This document shows, one piece after another, positions 11,550-22,281 of a stretch of DNA of 64,000 nt. Where the stretch lies: assembly GCA_029531795.1 (NCBI GenBank), contig JAPEIS010000006.1, positions 2,046,001-2,110,000 on the forward strand, read 5' to 3'. The position numbers and the translations under genes were made by a program. Position 1 is the stretch's first letter. Each line of letters begins with the position of its first letter. Under the pieces are notes generated by a model. It made no database searches and was not told the DNA's origin. It was given only the letters and a program-made list of their open reading frames with translations. The stretch is from Sclerotinia nivalis. Its lineage: Eukaryota; Ascomycota; Leotiomycetes; Helotiales; Sclerotiniaceae.

Positions 11550-13757
11550 ATGGATGCTCGATCAAAGGAGCCCCCTCAATCGCATCGATCAGGAATTAAA
11601 CGTCCTTGGGGAAACGATACGAAAATACCGGCACAAGCAGATGGAAGTGGTAATGGTTGGCATGGTGGAACATTACCACCAATTGAAGCTGTAGCATTTC
11701 CGCGACATCCAGTATCAGACAATCCAGACAACTGGGGGGTAGAAAACAGCCATTATACTCGGAATAGAGGAAGTTCGGTAGTGAAAAGGTCGCGCTATGA
11801 GGGTAGTGATTACAATGGAGAGCCGAGGGTGGTTCTGGACGCGCTTGGGAAGATGCCCCCATCACAGGCACATTGTAGGTGTCAAGGACAGTCTAGAAAG
11901 AACGCCACGTTTAATCACTAACTCAACCATTACTCTTTAGATCCAACTAAATATGATCATGATCGGACGATTCACAATACTTCCACTCTTGGTCAACCTC
12001 CCCGATTGATCGTAAATGGTCCGGTGGACTCACCTCAAGATATGTCTAATATATGTCGTCAATGCAGGCGGCAGAGTGTGTTTGATCACGAAGAGGAATC
12101 TTTACCGGAATGCTGCGAGCATTGCCAAAAGAACCCTGAACTGGCCCTTGTTACGCAGGCTTGCAGCATTGGGCTTACTCAGCTAGCGGAGACGCTCCGT
12201 TCGGGTATAGATTCCGAGAAGCGTGGTATCAATCCAGTAAGTATCAATAAAGCGCTTGGTTTTTGTTATCCATAGGGTCCATTTTGTTCATACTTGTATG
12301 TGATCCTTAGGATCGTGCTTACAGAATACCAGGCCCACTCAAAGCTACGCTTTCTTCCTTCTGGTGACCCACCTCCAATTATCGACTTTGGGCTGAAACA
12401 GACTCTCCACTGGATACTTACCAAGATCAATAAGGTTAATGAACTTGCCGACAAGTTTGTGCAACAGGTCCCTCCTAGCACTTCAAAAGCCTCCTTCAAT
12501 AAGGATGTTCTCAATGCGATCAATGGCGCGACCCAATACGGTCCTTCAGACATCATGAAACGACGTATCGATGATGACCACCAGAGACCTATGTTGAATA
12601 ACCTGGACAGTTCTGATTCTAGAATGTACCAAAGACGCAGGTCTTTGGCTAAATCAGTTAGTGAAGAACTTCCTCCTATAAGAACTCAATCTCCATATCA
12701 CCATATCCCCTTGCCCGTCGACAACACGAGCGAGAGGCTCCCAAGTATGAATCGTCCACCCGCCCCAACTCGACAATTACCGTCTCCACCAGGGCGAGCT
12801 TTCCCGTCTCCGACGTCGGCCAATTTCTCATCTCCTTCGGTGTCGGCATCATATACGGGTTCGTCTGGCGGCCCGTCTCAGGCATCAAACCTTCACACTT
12901 CTAGCAATGTTCTGGCCCCCATCACAAACGAGCAGTTATCAGACAGCGCATTGCACGTTCATACAGCGGTGCTCCAACACGAGGTCTCCATACAAAAGAT
13001 CGCGTTATCATCGCTGCAGGGCGAGCACGATAAACTCCTTGCCGCTTTCTCACGCTCTCAAAGTCGAGCGAGCGCCCTTGAGAAAAAGCACCAGGTTTCC
13101 GACATCGAGATTTTCAGCCTCACTGAAGAGAAAGCGCGATTAAATGCCCAAGTTCTCGAATTGGAGGGAGATATCGAGGATCTTGCGAAAAGCAGGGATT
13201 CCTACCGGCAAGCAGCGGTACAAGAAGGGGCACAGTACGTTGAGATTGTGAAGATGGCTAGTCAACTAGAAGAAAAGACTAGGGAAGAGAGAAAGAACTG
13301 GAACAAAATGAAACTTGCGATGGAACGAAGGATTGAAGAATTAAGTGCGGAGATAAAGACCCATACGCAAGACTCTAGCACAACCTCACGCATGCCGGAA
13401 GGAATTGGAAGAAACACACCATCATTTAGCGAGGACAACAAATATGAAGGATCAACTGGTATCACATCAATAGAACCGACCAGCAGCAGGCAGCTCGGTG
13501 CAAAAGACGACCGGGTAGATGTTCTTAGAGCAGAGATCGAGCGCCTGCGAAAGCGTTGTGAAGAAGTGGAAGCGGCATTGAGAGCGGTAAGGCAACAAAG
13601 TCGATTAATGGAAAGTATCGTCGAAGCGTTGAGCAGAACTGGAAGAGGTATTCTACAAAAGGTTGAAAGTGTGTCTCTAAGTCCTAAAATACATCCCGAA
13701 TCGCAATCGAGCCTACGACCTGAGTCAGATGATGACCGCATATTACTCGAAGAATAA
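11550..13757 (+). CDS. Unknown protein with Cys motif and coiled coil
   Basis: Three exons. Exon 1 is 11550-11874 and exon 2 starts at 11941, joined as CAT T|AT with a CACTAACTC branch site. Exon 2 ends at 12236 or 12240. Exon 3 starts at 12325 in my preferred model and ends at 13757, giving 685 residues. An in-frame TAG at 12273 shows that an intron must be removed between exons 2 and 3. The N-terminal third is polar. A cysteine block reads CRQCRRQ then, 13 residues later, CCEHC, which could bind zinc. A Ser/Pro-rich linker follows, then a long coiled coil from about residue 400 to the end, rich in Glu, Lys and Leu. I do not recognise the family; a regulatory or scaffold role is a guess. Confidence 0.7.
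12237..12324 (+). other. Second intron of the coiled-coil gene, edges unsure
   Basis: GTAAGT at 12237 is the best donor, but with it only the acceptor at 12275 (39-nt intron) keeps the frame. Using the weaker donor GTATCA at 12241 and the acceptor TTACAG at 12324 also keeps the frame and gives an 84-nt intron. The two models differ by about 15 residues. Confidence 0.5.
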
Positions 13758-14884
13758 ATTTCTCACACGATATACAATATAGGATGTCGTTGTGTATGAT
13801 GTGTTCGTCTACACAGGAACTGGGCGGACGATAGCACCAAGTCATTGCAGGAGTAGAGGAGGTTTTTCCCAAAGACATGAGTGTTTGGGTGGCGTTATGG
13901 ATTTGTGTATGGAAAAATCTAGGTGATTCACTGCGTCTTTATAGAAGAAACTTTCTAAGAATTATTAGATATGTTCGATCTAGATGTCAAATAATGGTTT
14001 TGATATTTGGTAATCATTTTGTTCTACTGGTTGCCCACCTGATATTCATTGAATTATGTCGATACAAGTAACGCAGCCTATATGAATATAGAAGATTAGT
14101 GAATTACATTGTACAAGATGTATTTGTCGTAGAAAAGTTATTCGATTTATTTGAATATAAATATCAAACAATAGGAGGTTATGATATTCTATTTGACTAT
14201 GACTTTTTCTACTGCTTGTTTATTCGATATTAATCTAATGAAATATTATTAAGTATTGTAAGCCTTAACATTTTAAACCATAACGGGTGTTTCATTATAA
14301 ATCACAATCCTTGATATTCAATTGGTCAATATCACCTCTTACCCGTTTTTACTGCCCACCAGTTAAATCATCAAAGCTCTGTTTTCCGTTTTCCGCGACG
14401 ACTCTCCTACAAATCTGTAACCTCACGACTCCTCATTGTCCGTTTTCCCCCAGTTCTTCTCCCTTAAGCATTCGTCACCGAGCCTCAAAACATGGATGTA
14501 TAGTAACACCATGACAAGGATTCGAAACGCCAGTGATTTATCTCTGTCTCATATATTTAAGGGTTTTAGGAAGTGAGTCTCCTCGTCGTAAGTTTTGACT
14601 TAGTTCTTTTCTTTCTTTCCGTATTTCATACGTTGTTTCTGCATTGTTCAGGAATTGTGCTACTACTCGCCGTCTGTTGACCGGATTGAATTCTTCAACC
14701 TTCGAATTAATTAGCAATCAATCGTTCGCACTTTTAATATACGATAGTCCCCATTCGAATCCATCATAAACCGCTTTTCTGGAGCCTACACCAATCCAAC
14801 TTGCCGATTTAAGTCTCGTCTTGATTCCCGAACCTCATCCATACGTCAGCGCTCCCAAATATCCACAGCAGCACAGCAAGCGAA
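13758..14884. other. Intergenic, AT-rich
   Basis: 3' flank of the coiled-coil gene and promoter/leader of the small membrane-protein gene. GTGAGT at 14573 and TTCAG at 14652 could delimit a 5' UTR intron. No protein-like ORF was seen. Confidence 0.45.
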
Positions 14885-15097
14885 ATGGGACAAGCATTTT
14901 CAGGCCCTAACGCCTTCAAGTGGCTGGGATTCACGCCCAAAGCTACGGCTGTTCTACAAGCAGATCCTTTTCTCTTCGTCCAATTGATTCTAGTGCTGAT
15001 TGGATTGTTCGTGTTGGTTGGAATTGCTTGGTGGATTCATTATGAAACAAACAAACCGTATGCGAAGCCGAAGGTTAAAAAGGATGCGAAGAAGTAA
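14885..15097 (+). CDS. Small single-span membrane protein
   Basis: 70 residues, single exon, ATG in a good context (GCGAAATGG). The N-terminus MGQAFSG fits the N-myristoylation pattern (Gly2, Ser6). A hydrophobic span from about residue 28 to 50 ends in WWIHY and is followed by a lysine-rich tail of about 20 residues. Positive charge after the span suggests a cytosolic C-terminus. I know no named family for it. The strongly protein-like composition, clean start and clear topology make it more likely real than chance. It could be an organelle-membrane micropeptide or a subunit of a larger complex; this is inference. Confidence 0.7.
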   Translation: MGQAFSGPNAFKWLGFTPKATAVLQADPFLFVQLILVLIGLFVLVGIAWWIHYETNKPYAKPKVKKDAKK

Positions 15098-16337
15098 CTT
15101 GGGGATGAATGGCCACCGGGTGTGATGAGTGATGGGACTGGAGAGGCTTTATGGGTTTCTGCAAACTAAAAAATGTGGAGAGGATGTATCGAATGGAGCG
15201 AGGAGATTCGAAGCGATGTGCTGGGCACAGGATGGGTATGATATCCGAGTTGACGAATAATGAGTGGTTTGGTTCGATTAGAGAAGGTTCGGATGTTGGC
15301 GGATGTTTGCAGATGGAGCATAACGCGTGTATGTTTGGGATTGAGTGGATGGTTGTAAGAACGGAAGGGTTATATTCTGGAGGTGTGTGCTTGTTCACAG
15401 ATTTGCTTCCGGAGTGTTTGGCATTTGTGTCTTGTTTCTGCTTTTTTTTCACCCCGATTCTGACATGTAATTTGAGATAAACAATCACTTCATTTTCCAA
15501 AATTACGAACGTAGCATTGCTTGGCTTTCTATATTTATGTCCTTAGATGGTACCCCCCAACCCCCAAAATTCATCGAAATGGTGATGCGGCATGTATCCT
15601 GCAACATGGCAGCTCAAATGGGCTGCATCATGCATCGAGCTCGCCAGGTTGAAAGTGATAAACACAAGAGCTCCCAAGTATTCAAACTCTTTCATACTCG
15701 AGTTCATTCATATGGTATCAAACATTTATGTCATCTCACTTCAAATCGCTCAACATTCTCATTCGCCCGACTAGAATAGAATCATAGGATGTGTTGTAGT
15801 ATCAACTTCAAAGTCCAAAGTATATATATTTGTATATCCATTGTCAACTAAACTTACAACCATCACTGCAATCTTCGCCTGAAAGTGATGTGGTCGATTC
15901 TCATCGTCGCAGAATGAGCAAGTAATCCAATATGTTTCACCTCTGAACTTCGGAAAGCCTCTAGTTTACGTGACGTACTCCCAAAAGGTTTTATTTTTTG
16001 TGCCGTTTGGGATGTGACATACCTTGAAGAGTGCACCCATAATCATCACCATATCTCGAATGCATCGTCGAATTTTGCATAGTTCGTTAAGTACGGTATC
16101 ATGATGTAGACGACAGATCCATGGAGTGAAGCACCAAAGCAGATTGCTACATTGTTGGTAGGACAATACCTATGGCCTTTACAGTCATATTTCGCGAGTC
16201 ACAACAACATTTGTGGTTGCAAAAGAGATTTAACCTTTTAATGGTCGAAGATATTCTCCACAGAAAACGCTGGACAAAATACATGGTTATCGCTGTTTCA
16301 ATCCGCCAAGCCAACCTATTGACGTGTCGAATCAACT
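15098..16337. other. Convergent intergenic region
   Basis: Lies between the 3' ends of the small membrane-protein gene (+) and a minus-strand gene. The left 400 bp, richer in G, is probable 3' UTR. ORFs at 15075-15500 (-) and 15537-15779 (+) look like chance reading frames. Confidence 0.5.
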
Positions 16338-17405
16338 CTATTGCGACAGTATATCCACAGTATTCCTCAAATGCGGCTCGCCCTTCCCCATATTCACACC
16401 ATCTGCCCACGGTATCTCTCCCCTCAGCCATCTCCTCCCCACATTCCTTTCACTAAGCTCTCTCGCCATAATCCTAAGAAGCTCTCTCGTCTCTCTGCGC
16501 TTCTCCAATTCTTCATAGATACGCTTTTGCGTGCGCTCCATTCTTTCTCCCTCCCATATAATATCTTGCCCCCGTTTCTCCAATAATTGCATTCTCTTGT
16601 ATGTCAATTGTTCCTTCTCCCCCCAAACCGAAGCCTCGACGTATATATAATTGTCATCGAGTCTTGGTAAAAGTGCGGCCAACATATTGAATTCGTGCAG
16701 GCCTGCTGTGTAAGCAGACTGCAAAGAGCGTGATTGTTTCTGAGAATGTTCTAATTCCAGGCTCAAACCAGAAGTCGATTTTATAAATTGGTGCTCTTTT
16801 GGAGGCAAGGAAACGGTGTTTGTATCGTATCCATATGGCTGATCATAACATTCGTGGAGATGCGGCTGGGTGAAAGAATCGGCGGGGAACGTGCGTGAGA
16901 TATATCTCCTCTTTTTGGTCGGTTGAGCCGTAGCAAACTTAGGAACATTATCTGAAGTCTCCCATATTTCAGACCTGAAATCGCCGCGATTTTTTCGTCC
17001 CATAATTCTATTGTCGGAAGCTGGCTGTTGGAGTTTGAGTATGAGATTGGCGACATTGCAATACTCTTTCTGTCCAAAAACTTGTGGAATTGGCGTGGGA
17101 TTATAGATGATAGCGGAAGTCGTGGGCAGTATGTTAGATGAATGTACATTGCTGAAGGGCTTTTCTGGAAGGGAGCGATTACCAGACTTTACGGTTATGC
17201 TCTGAAGTTCGTATGCTGAATTGTCTGGAGCCGAGATGTTTCCTGGAAGGCCGAGCGGATATTCATCCCCTACAGAATATGGCGGTGGAGGCACTGACGG
17301 AGGCGAACTATCATCGTTATTTAAAAGTAGTATAGGCATTTTCGGGTCGGGACTTCGTGAACCTCGGATGAGTGTTCTCACATCAAATTCGTGCTTCTCT
17401 ACCAT
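16338..17405 (-). CDS. Unknown coiled-coil protein
   Basis: 355 residues from the ATG at 17405 (MVEKHEFDVRTLIRG). The reading frame stays open further upstream but has no earlier ATG before a TAA, so this start is the first possible one. The N-terminal half is polar with a Pro-rich patch (SVPPPPY) and a basic KKRRY patch. The C-terminal 110 residues are a charged predicted coiled coil rich in Glu and Arg, followed by WLRGEIPWADGVN. No catalytic motif or membrane span is visible and I do not recognise the family. It lies tail-to-head upstream of nothing obvious in function; the next minus-strand gene is the DUF1295 protein. Confidence 0.65.
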   Translation of the reverse strand: MVEKHEFDVRTLIRGSRSPDPKMPILLLNNDDSSPPSVPPPPYSVGDEYPLGLPGNISAPDNSAYELQSITVKSGNRSLPEKPFSNVHSSNILPTTSAIIYNPTPIPQVFGQKEYCNVANLILKLQQPASDNRIMGRKNRGDFRSEIWETSDNVPKFATAQPTKKRRYISRTFPADSFTQPHLHECYDQPYGYDTNTVSLPPKEHQFIKSTSGLSLELEHSQKQSRSLQSAYTAGLHEFNMLAALLPRLDDNYIYVEASVWGEKEQLTYKRMQLLEKRGQDIIWEGERMERTQKRIYEELEKRRETRELLRIMARELSERNVGRRWLRGEIPWADGVNMGKGEPHLRNTVDILSQ

Positions 17406-18079
17406 GATGATACGGTGCCAACAACCTTCCAAATCTTCCTGTGCCTTTGGTACTATCGAGAGAGGAGAGGGATGGCGCAATTTTGAGGCGCTACTGTACG
17501 ACCTTTTCGAAGGTGTTAATGATGGTCGATGAAGTTATATTAGCCCCAAAGTATTTTGGAATGTGTATACTGCTGTCGGTCTATGTAATAAGATAATCAA
17601 TGATGAGATTAAATGATATAAAAACGCTGATTTCCCGATCAATTTTGATAGAGATAGATGTGAAAAGGTAGGTATTTGGAGTCAAATGAAAGAAAGCTAA
17701 GATGATAATTGCAAGGCCATACATACAATGAGTTTTGCTGGACAATTGGCAACATGCCAAACCTTCCTGGTAAGGAGAAGGCACTCAGGAGGACAGGAAC
17801 ATTACACAATGCATAGTGTTAAGACGCCAGGTCTGCTCCGTGATTTGAGAGTTTTTGATTTCGAAGCAAGAGCGACTTTGCTTCCTAATTCCTCAGTTGA
17901 TTACGGAGACATTAATTGCAAGTATTATGTAGGAATAATTCCGAGGAATTGAAACCGTAATTCTTTTATACATGGTAAGGGAAACCTATCTGCCCTCCTC
18001 TTGATATTTGCTTGTCGTAACCAGTTGTTTGAGGCTGTAAATATGAAAAATCATAGCCTTAGTATATATTACTATTTAT
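17406..18079. other. Intergenic
   Basis: Promoter region of the minus-strand coiled-coil gene and 3' flank of the DUF1295 gene. AT-rich, without a protein-like ORF. Confidence 0.5.
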
Positions 18080-19307
18080 TCACTTGCTGGCTGAAACCTT
18101 TCTCTTATCGCCCTTAATAGCAGTGGCTACTTTCTTCTCCGCTTTGGCGAAGACCGGCCCAGTAGAGAAGATATTAGGTAAGAACTTGCCAACTCGGGCT
18201 TGGTATTGCTGATAATCTGGGTATTTCTTGGTGGTTATGAGCTCAGTGAACCAAGTCGAGCCCTGGAAGAGAATTAAGTACGACATGGCACCAACAAATG
18301 TCCAGTTGAACACTACTTCGCTGGTCCAACAGCCCCACATGTATAGAACAACCCATATAGTTTGTTCAGCGGCGAAGTTTGGATGCCTGCTCAAGGACCA
18401 GAGACCAGAGGTAACGAAACCACGGTCGAGTGATTCTTGGTCAAATCCTCCTTGTACTTTAGCAGTCTTCAAGTATTGTTGCTTGGCGATTTGATAGTCT
18501 GATTTTGAAATGTATTAGCTATGCACAAAAAGAGATAGCTGTAATCACATACTCCATTGTTGCCCATCCGCAAAATACTCAAGCACCACAAGAGTCACAA
18601 GACCTCTAGAGAAAATCAAATCTGCCGTTGTCCATGGCGCTCCGTGTCGTGCAGCTAAGAGCATAACATATGATGGGGTTGCGATTAAGAAGAGCAGAAT
18701 GCTTTGCGCAAGTGATATGAAGGTGACATTGAAGACGAAGAAGAGTGGTGGGGGAATGTTTTTACGAAGGACCTCCCTTGACAGCAGTGGTTAGCACGGA
18801 TATGAGCGAGCCTGTGCCCGAGGGGAAACATACCAGCGATAGTCTTCAGATCCAATGCTATATCCACCTTTCCTCCAGTAATTGAAGGTCAAACGCAACT
18901 GCAGTGTGTCAAAACCAAGTGAGTAAATCGAGAGGCACATTACATACACTCCATATTGTGCTAAAAGCTAGAACGTTGTCTAGTCGCCCAGTCGGTAGAC
19001 CATATAGATGTGCATAGATGGTAAAGTGGGCATTATATATGGTAGGCAAAATACTCCAGCATCTGTCGACCTGAGAATAATTTTTGTTGGCTTCTGAAAC
19101 CAACAAGAACACAGGTGCTAAGAATAACGAAAATGCGAAGGCAGATATGAGCGGATTCGTAGCTAGGTAGAGATTTCGAAGCTCGGTAGGATTGGAATAT
19201 GATTGAAGTACTTGCTGAGGAAGGTCGTACAACTGTGGTAGATATGGCAAGACTGTCTTCGTGATATTTGAGCAATCCTCGATTGTTTTAATGACTGGCA
19301 AAGCCAT
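18080..19307 (-). CDS. DUF1295 / steroid-reductase-like membrane protein
   Basis: Four exons, 19307-18948, 18898-18834, 18776-18553 and 18498-18080, give 355 residues; all junctions keep frame and have GT-AG ends, with GCTAACC and TAGCTAATAC branch sites. Several hydrophobic spans cover most of the protein. The C-terminal third carries the family signature: GLWSLSRHPNFAAEQTIW, then the aromatic stretch and YPDYQQYQARVGKFLP. This is the DUF1295 group within the 3-oxo-5-alpha-steroid 4-dehydrogenase and isoprenylcysteine methyltransferase superfamily of polytopic ER proteins; the substrate is not known. The ATG at 19307 was chosen because the frame upstream has only a TTG. Divergent from TOP3 (693 bp apart). 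The tail is Lys-rich. Confidence 0.85.
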
Positions 19308-20000
19308 ACTTGTGACGAGTTTATCTTCTCTTTGCTTCAAATTGGAGAAGTAGGTGGGTAGTTAAGGGAATTGAGCCAATTTAATATATCTTCAAGAAAT
19401 ATTGACTGGGGGCGAAAAGAGTGGAAAAGATGTTGAAGTGAAGCTTGGAGCTCTAATAAATCAATGACATCGATTTCCATTTAGCGGGGACCTATCTAAA
19501 TATCGACTTGGCATAAAGAAGCTACCGAAAGCTACCGAGTACAACCAATGATTGAGGGTATATCACCTCTTCCCGAACCCGTTGGAGGGGTGATGAGTTT
19601 CATAAACTGCATAATAAATGTATAACTGCACAAAATTGTTTTCCTACTTTATTTTATTTTACTTTCACCGGCAAGTACATACAAACAAGGCTACGTACGA
19701 GGCTATCATATAAATTTTTGTCAATTGAAGGAACAACAACAATATCATTTCTGTACATACCTAATCTTTACCTAGTAATACAATTTTCTTGTAAATACCT
19801 AGTACTTTATGATACGCTTTCGAATCTATCTCACAAAAGATACATTCTACAAAGTTGGGTGACAAACCATGTTCCTTGGATCAAGACGTTCATTTGTTTG
19901 CACCATAGATGCACCATAGAGGGACGTATAAGGTTATTGTTCCCCAAGGCTTTCCAGTGTTAGGAAATGGAAATAGATCACACTTGAATCTGTTGTCAAG
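19308..20000. promoter_or_regulatory. Divergent promoter DUF1295 gene / TOP3
   Basis: 693 bp between opposed start codons. Includes a T/A-rich stretch near 19645-19665 and several CCTAGTA elements. No further site can be named. Confidence 0.5.
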
Positions 20001-22281
20001 ATGGCTCCGAAGATTCTCTGTGTTGCAGAAAAACCCTCTATTGCAAAAGCTGTAGCTAATCATTTAGCAGGAGGTAGTGCTCAAGCTGTAAGTCACCCAT
20101 TCAGATTTACTACATTAGCTAATAATCAAATCAAGTCAAATACTCGTAACAAATACATCAAGAATTACACGTTCACCTTCGATTTTGGTGGACAATGGGG
20201 TAATTGTAATGCGGTGATGACATCTGTATCAGGGCATCTTACCTCTCTTGATGTTGCCCCATCTCACAGGAGTTGGACTGATCCTCCACCGAAATCTCTC
20301 TTTTTTGAGGCGCCGGTTATCGAATCTGTTGTTGATGTATTTTTTATCTTTTCATTTGTTCGAGTTTTTTCCACTGATACATTTGTGTAGGATAAGAAAG
20401 CGATTGCACAAAATATTGAGTCTCAAGCAAGAGGTGCCAGGGCTCTTTTCATATGGACTGATTGTGATCGTGAAGGGGAGCACATTGGCGGCGAAGTGAG
20501 AGACCAGGCACTAAAAGGTAACCCACGAATTGAGGTTAAGAGAGCAAGGTTCAGTAACATTGAGCGGGCGTATGCACATCTGCACTTTTCGAATTCGAGT
20601 TGCTGCTGACTGCAATAGGCATGTGATCCAAGCAGCTAAGCATCCGGTCGACCTAGATCAACGTCAAGTAGATGCCGTAGCTGCTCGTATAGAACTTGAT
20701 CTAAGAATCGGCTATGCGTTCACACGCTTTCAGACGACCAATCTTCAAAAGTTAGGAGGACCATTGGCAGACAAAATGCTGAGCTATGGTAATTAGTTTC
20801 ATTCCTATCGTCACAAGGCATTTATATACTAATAGCATTTTAGGTTCGTGTCAATTTCCTACACTTGGTTTCGTCGTTGATCGGTATTTCAAGGTGAAGA
20901 ACTTCGTGCCTGAACCATTCTGGAGCATCAAGGTTACGCACAGTCGGGAAGATATGAATGTGATCTTCAACTGGAAGCGCAATCGCTTATTTGACCGAGC
21001 GGTTGTCATCATACTGTTCGAAAGGTGTCTTGCTGCAAAGATTGCGAAAGTCACCAAGGTACAGGAGAAGCCAACCAAAAAGTGGAAGCCACTTCCTCTA
21101 ACCACAGTTGAGCTACAGAAAGCGGCTAGTCGCTGGTTGCATATGAACAGTCAGACGGCTATGACTGCAGCTGAGAGCCTCTACAATAAAGGATTCATTA
21201 GTTATCCTAGAACTGAGACTGATCGCTTCGATAAAGGGATGAACTTGAGAGCTTTGGTGGAGAAGCAAATCCAAGACAACCGTTGGGGTCCGTTTGCTCA
21301 AAATCTCATCAATGGGGGCTTTCGCTGGCCTCGGGACGGTCGGAACGATGATAAAGCACATCCGCCTATTCATCCTGTCACATACGTTGCATCGACTGCT
21401 TTGAAACCGGAAGAGGCACGAATTTATGAATTTGTCGTCCGAAGATTTCTAGCCTGTTGCTCAGAAGATGCTAAAGGGCAGGCAACTGACGTGGAGCTTG
21501 AATATGGAGACGAAATATTTCACACGCACGGATTAGTTGTACTAGAGAAGAACTATCTGGATGTCTACGTTTACGAGAGATGGAACAGTAGTACGCCATT
21601 GCCAAAATTTACCCTTGGAGAGAGTTTTGAACCTGATGAGGCCATGATTACGGATGGGAAGACAACAGCCCCGGGATATCTAACGGAGCCTGATCTCATC
21701 GCTTTAATGGACGCAAACGGAATAGGTACCGATGCAACTATGGCTGAGCATATTGCTAAAATCAAAGATCGTGAATATGTATTCACGAGGCCTAAGGCGG
21801 GCGGGGCTGCCGCTGGCAGCTATGACGACAACACGCTAGCTGTAGGCCGAGGAGAACGTGGCGGACATGGCGTAAGAGGGGGAAGGGGTGGGAGGGGAGG
21901 TAGGGTAGGTGCTGCCGCTGATGTGGGAGGCAGAGGTGGAGTTGAAGAGTTTATTCCGACCACACTGGGAGTTGCCCTGGTGGAAGGCTATGATAACATG
22001 GAATTCGAAGTCAGTCTCAGCAAACCATTCCTGCGAAAAGAGATGGAGCTCAAGATGAAGGCCATATGCGAAGGCCAGAAGACACGTGGTGATGTTGTCC
22101 GCGAAAGTCTAACACAATACCAACGAGTGTTCCTCGACTGCACAGAGAGGTTAGCTGTCTTGAAAGCAGTAAGTGAAATTATTGACTTCTTTCACACGTT
22201 CCTGCAATCATCACGACCTCTAACACACGTTGTCGTTAGGCATGCAGAAAATATGTGCTTAATGATGGAGCTGGGCGTTAG
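20001..22281 (+). CDS. TOP3: DNA topoisomerase III
   Basis: Six exons, 20001-20087, 20136-20336, 20391-20569, 20619-20788, 20844-22168 and 22240-22281, give 667 residues, close to the 656 of budding yeast. The TOPRIM domain starts MAPKILCVAEKPSIAKAV and carries the metal motif DCDRE (in FIWTDCDREGEHIGGEV). The type IA catalytic tyrosine is Tyr333 in GFISYPRTETDRF, and the gate region has GIGTDATMAEHI. This enzyme unlinks single strands with the Sgs1/BLM helicase and Rmi1 in recombination. An RGG-rich stretch lies at about residues 547-578. The last exon codes only ACRKYVLNDGAGR and a stop. Zinc-finger repeats of the metazoan type are absent, as in yeast. Confidence 0.95.
20088..20135 (+). other. 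TOP3 intron 1, stop-free and in frame
   Basis: 48 nt with GTAAGT donor, TTAGCTAATAA branch site and CAAG acceptor. Its length is a multiple of three and it has no stop, so an unspliced message would still be translated with 16 extra residues. Confidence 0.75.

Noticed and set aside
15075..15500. 141-codon minus-strand ORF
   Set aside because: It overlaps the 3' end of the small membrane-protein gene, and its His/Ser/Pro-rich sequence reads as a chance frame.
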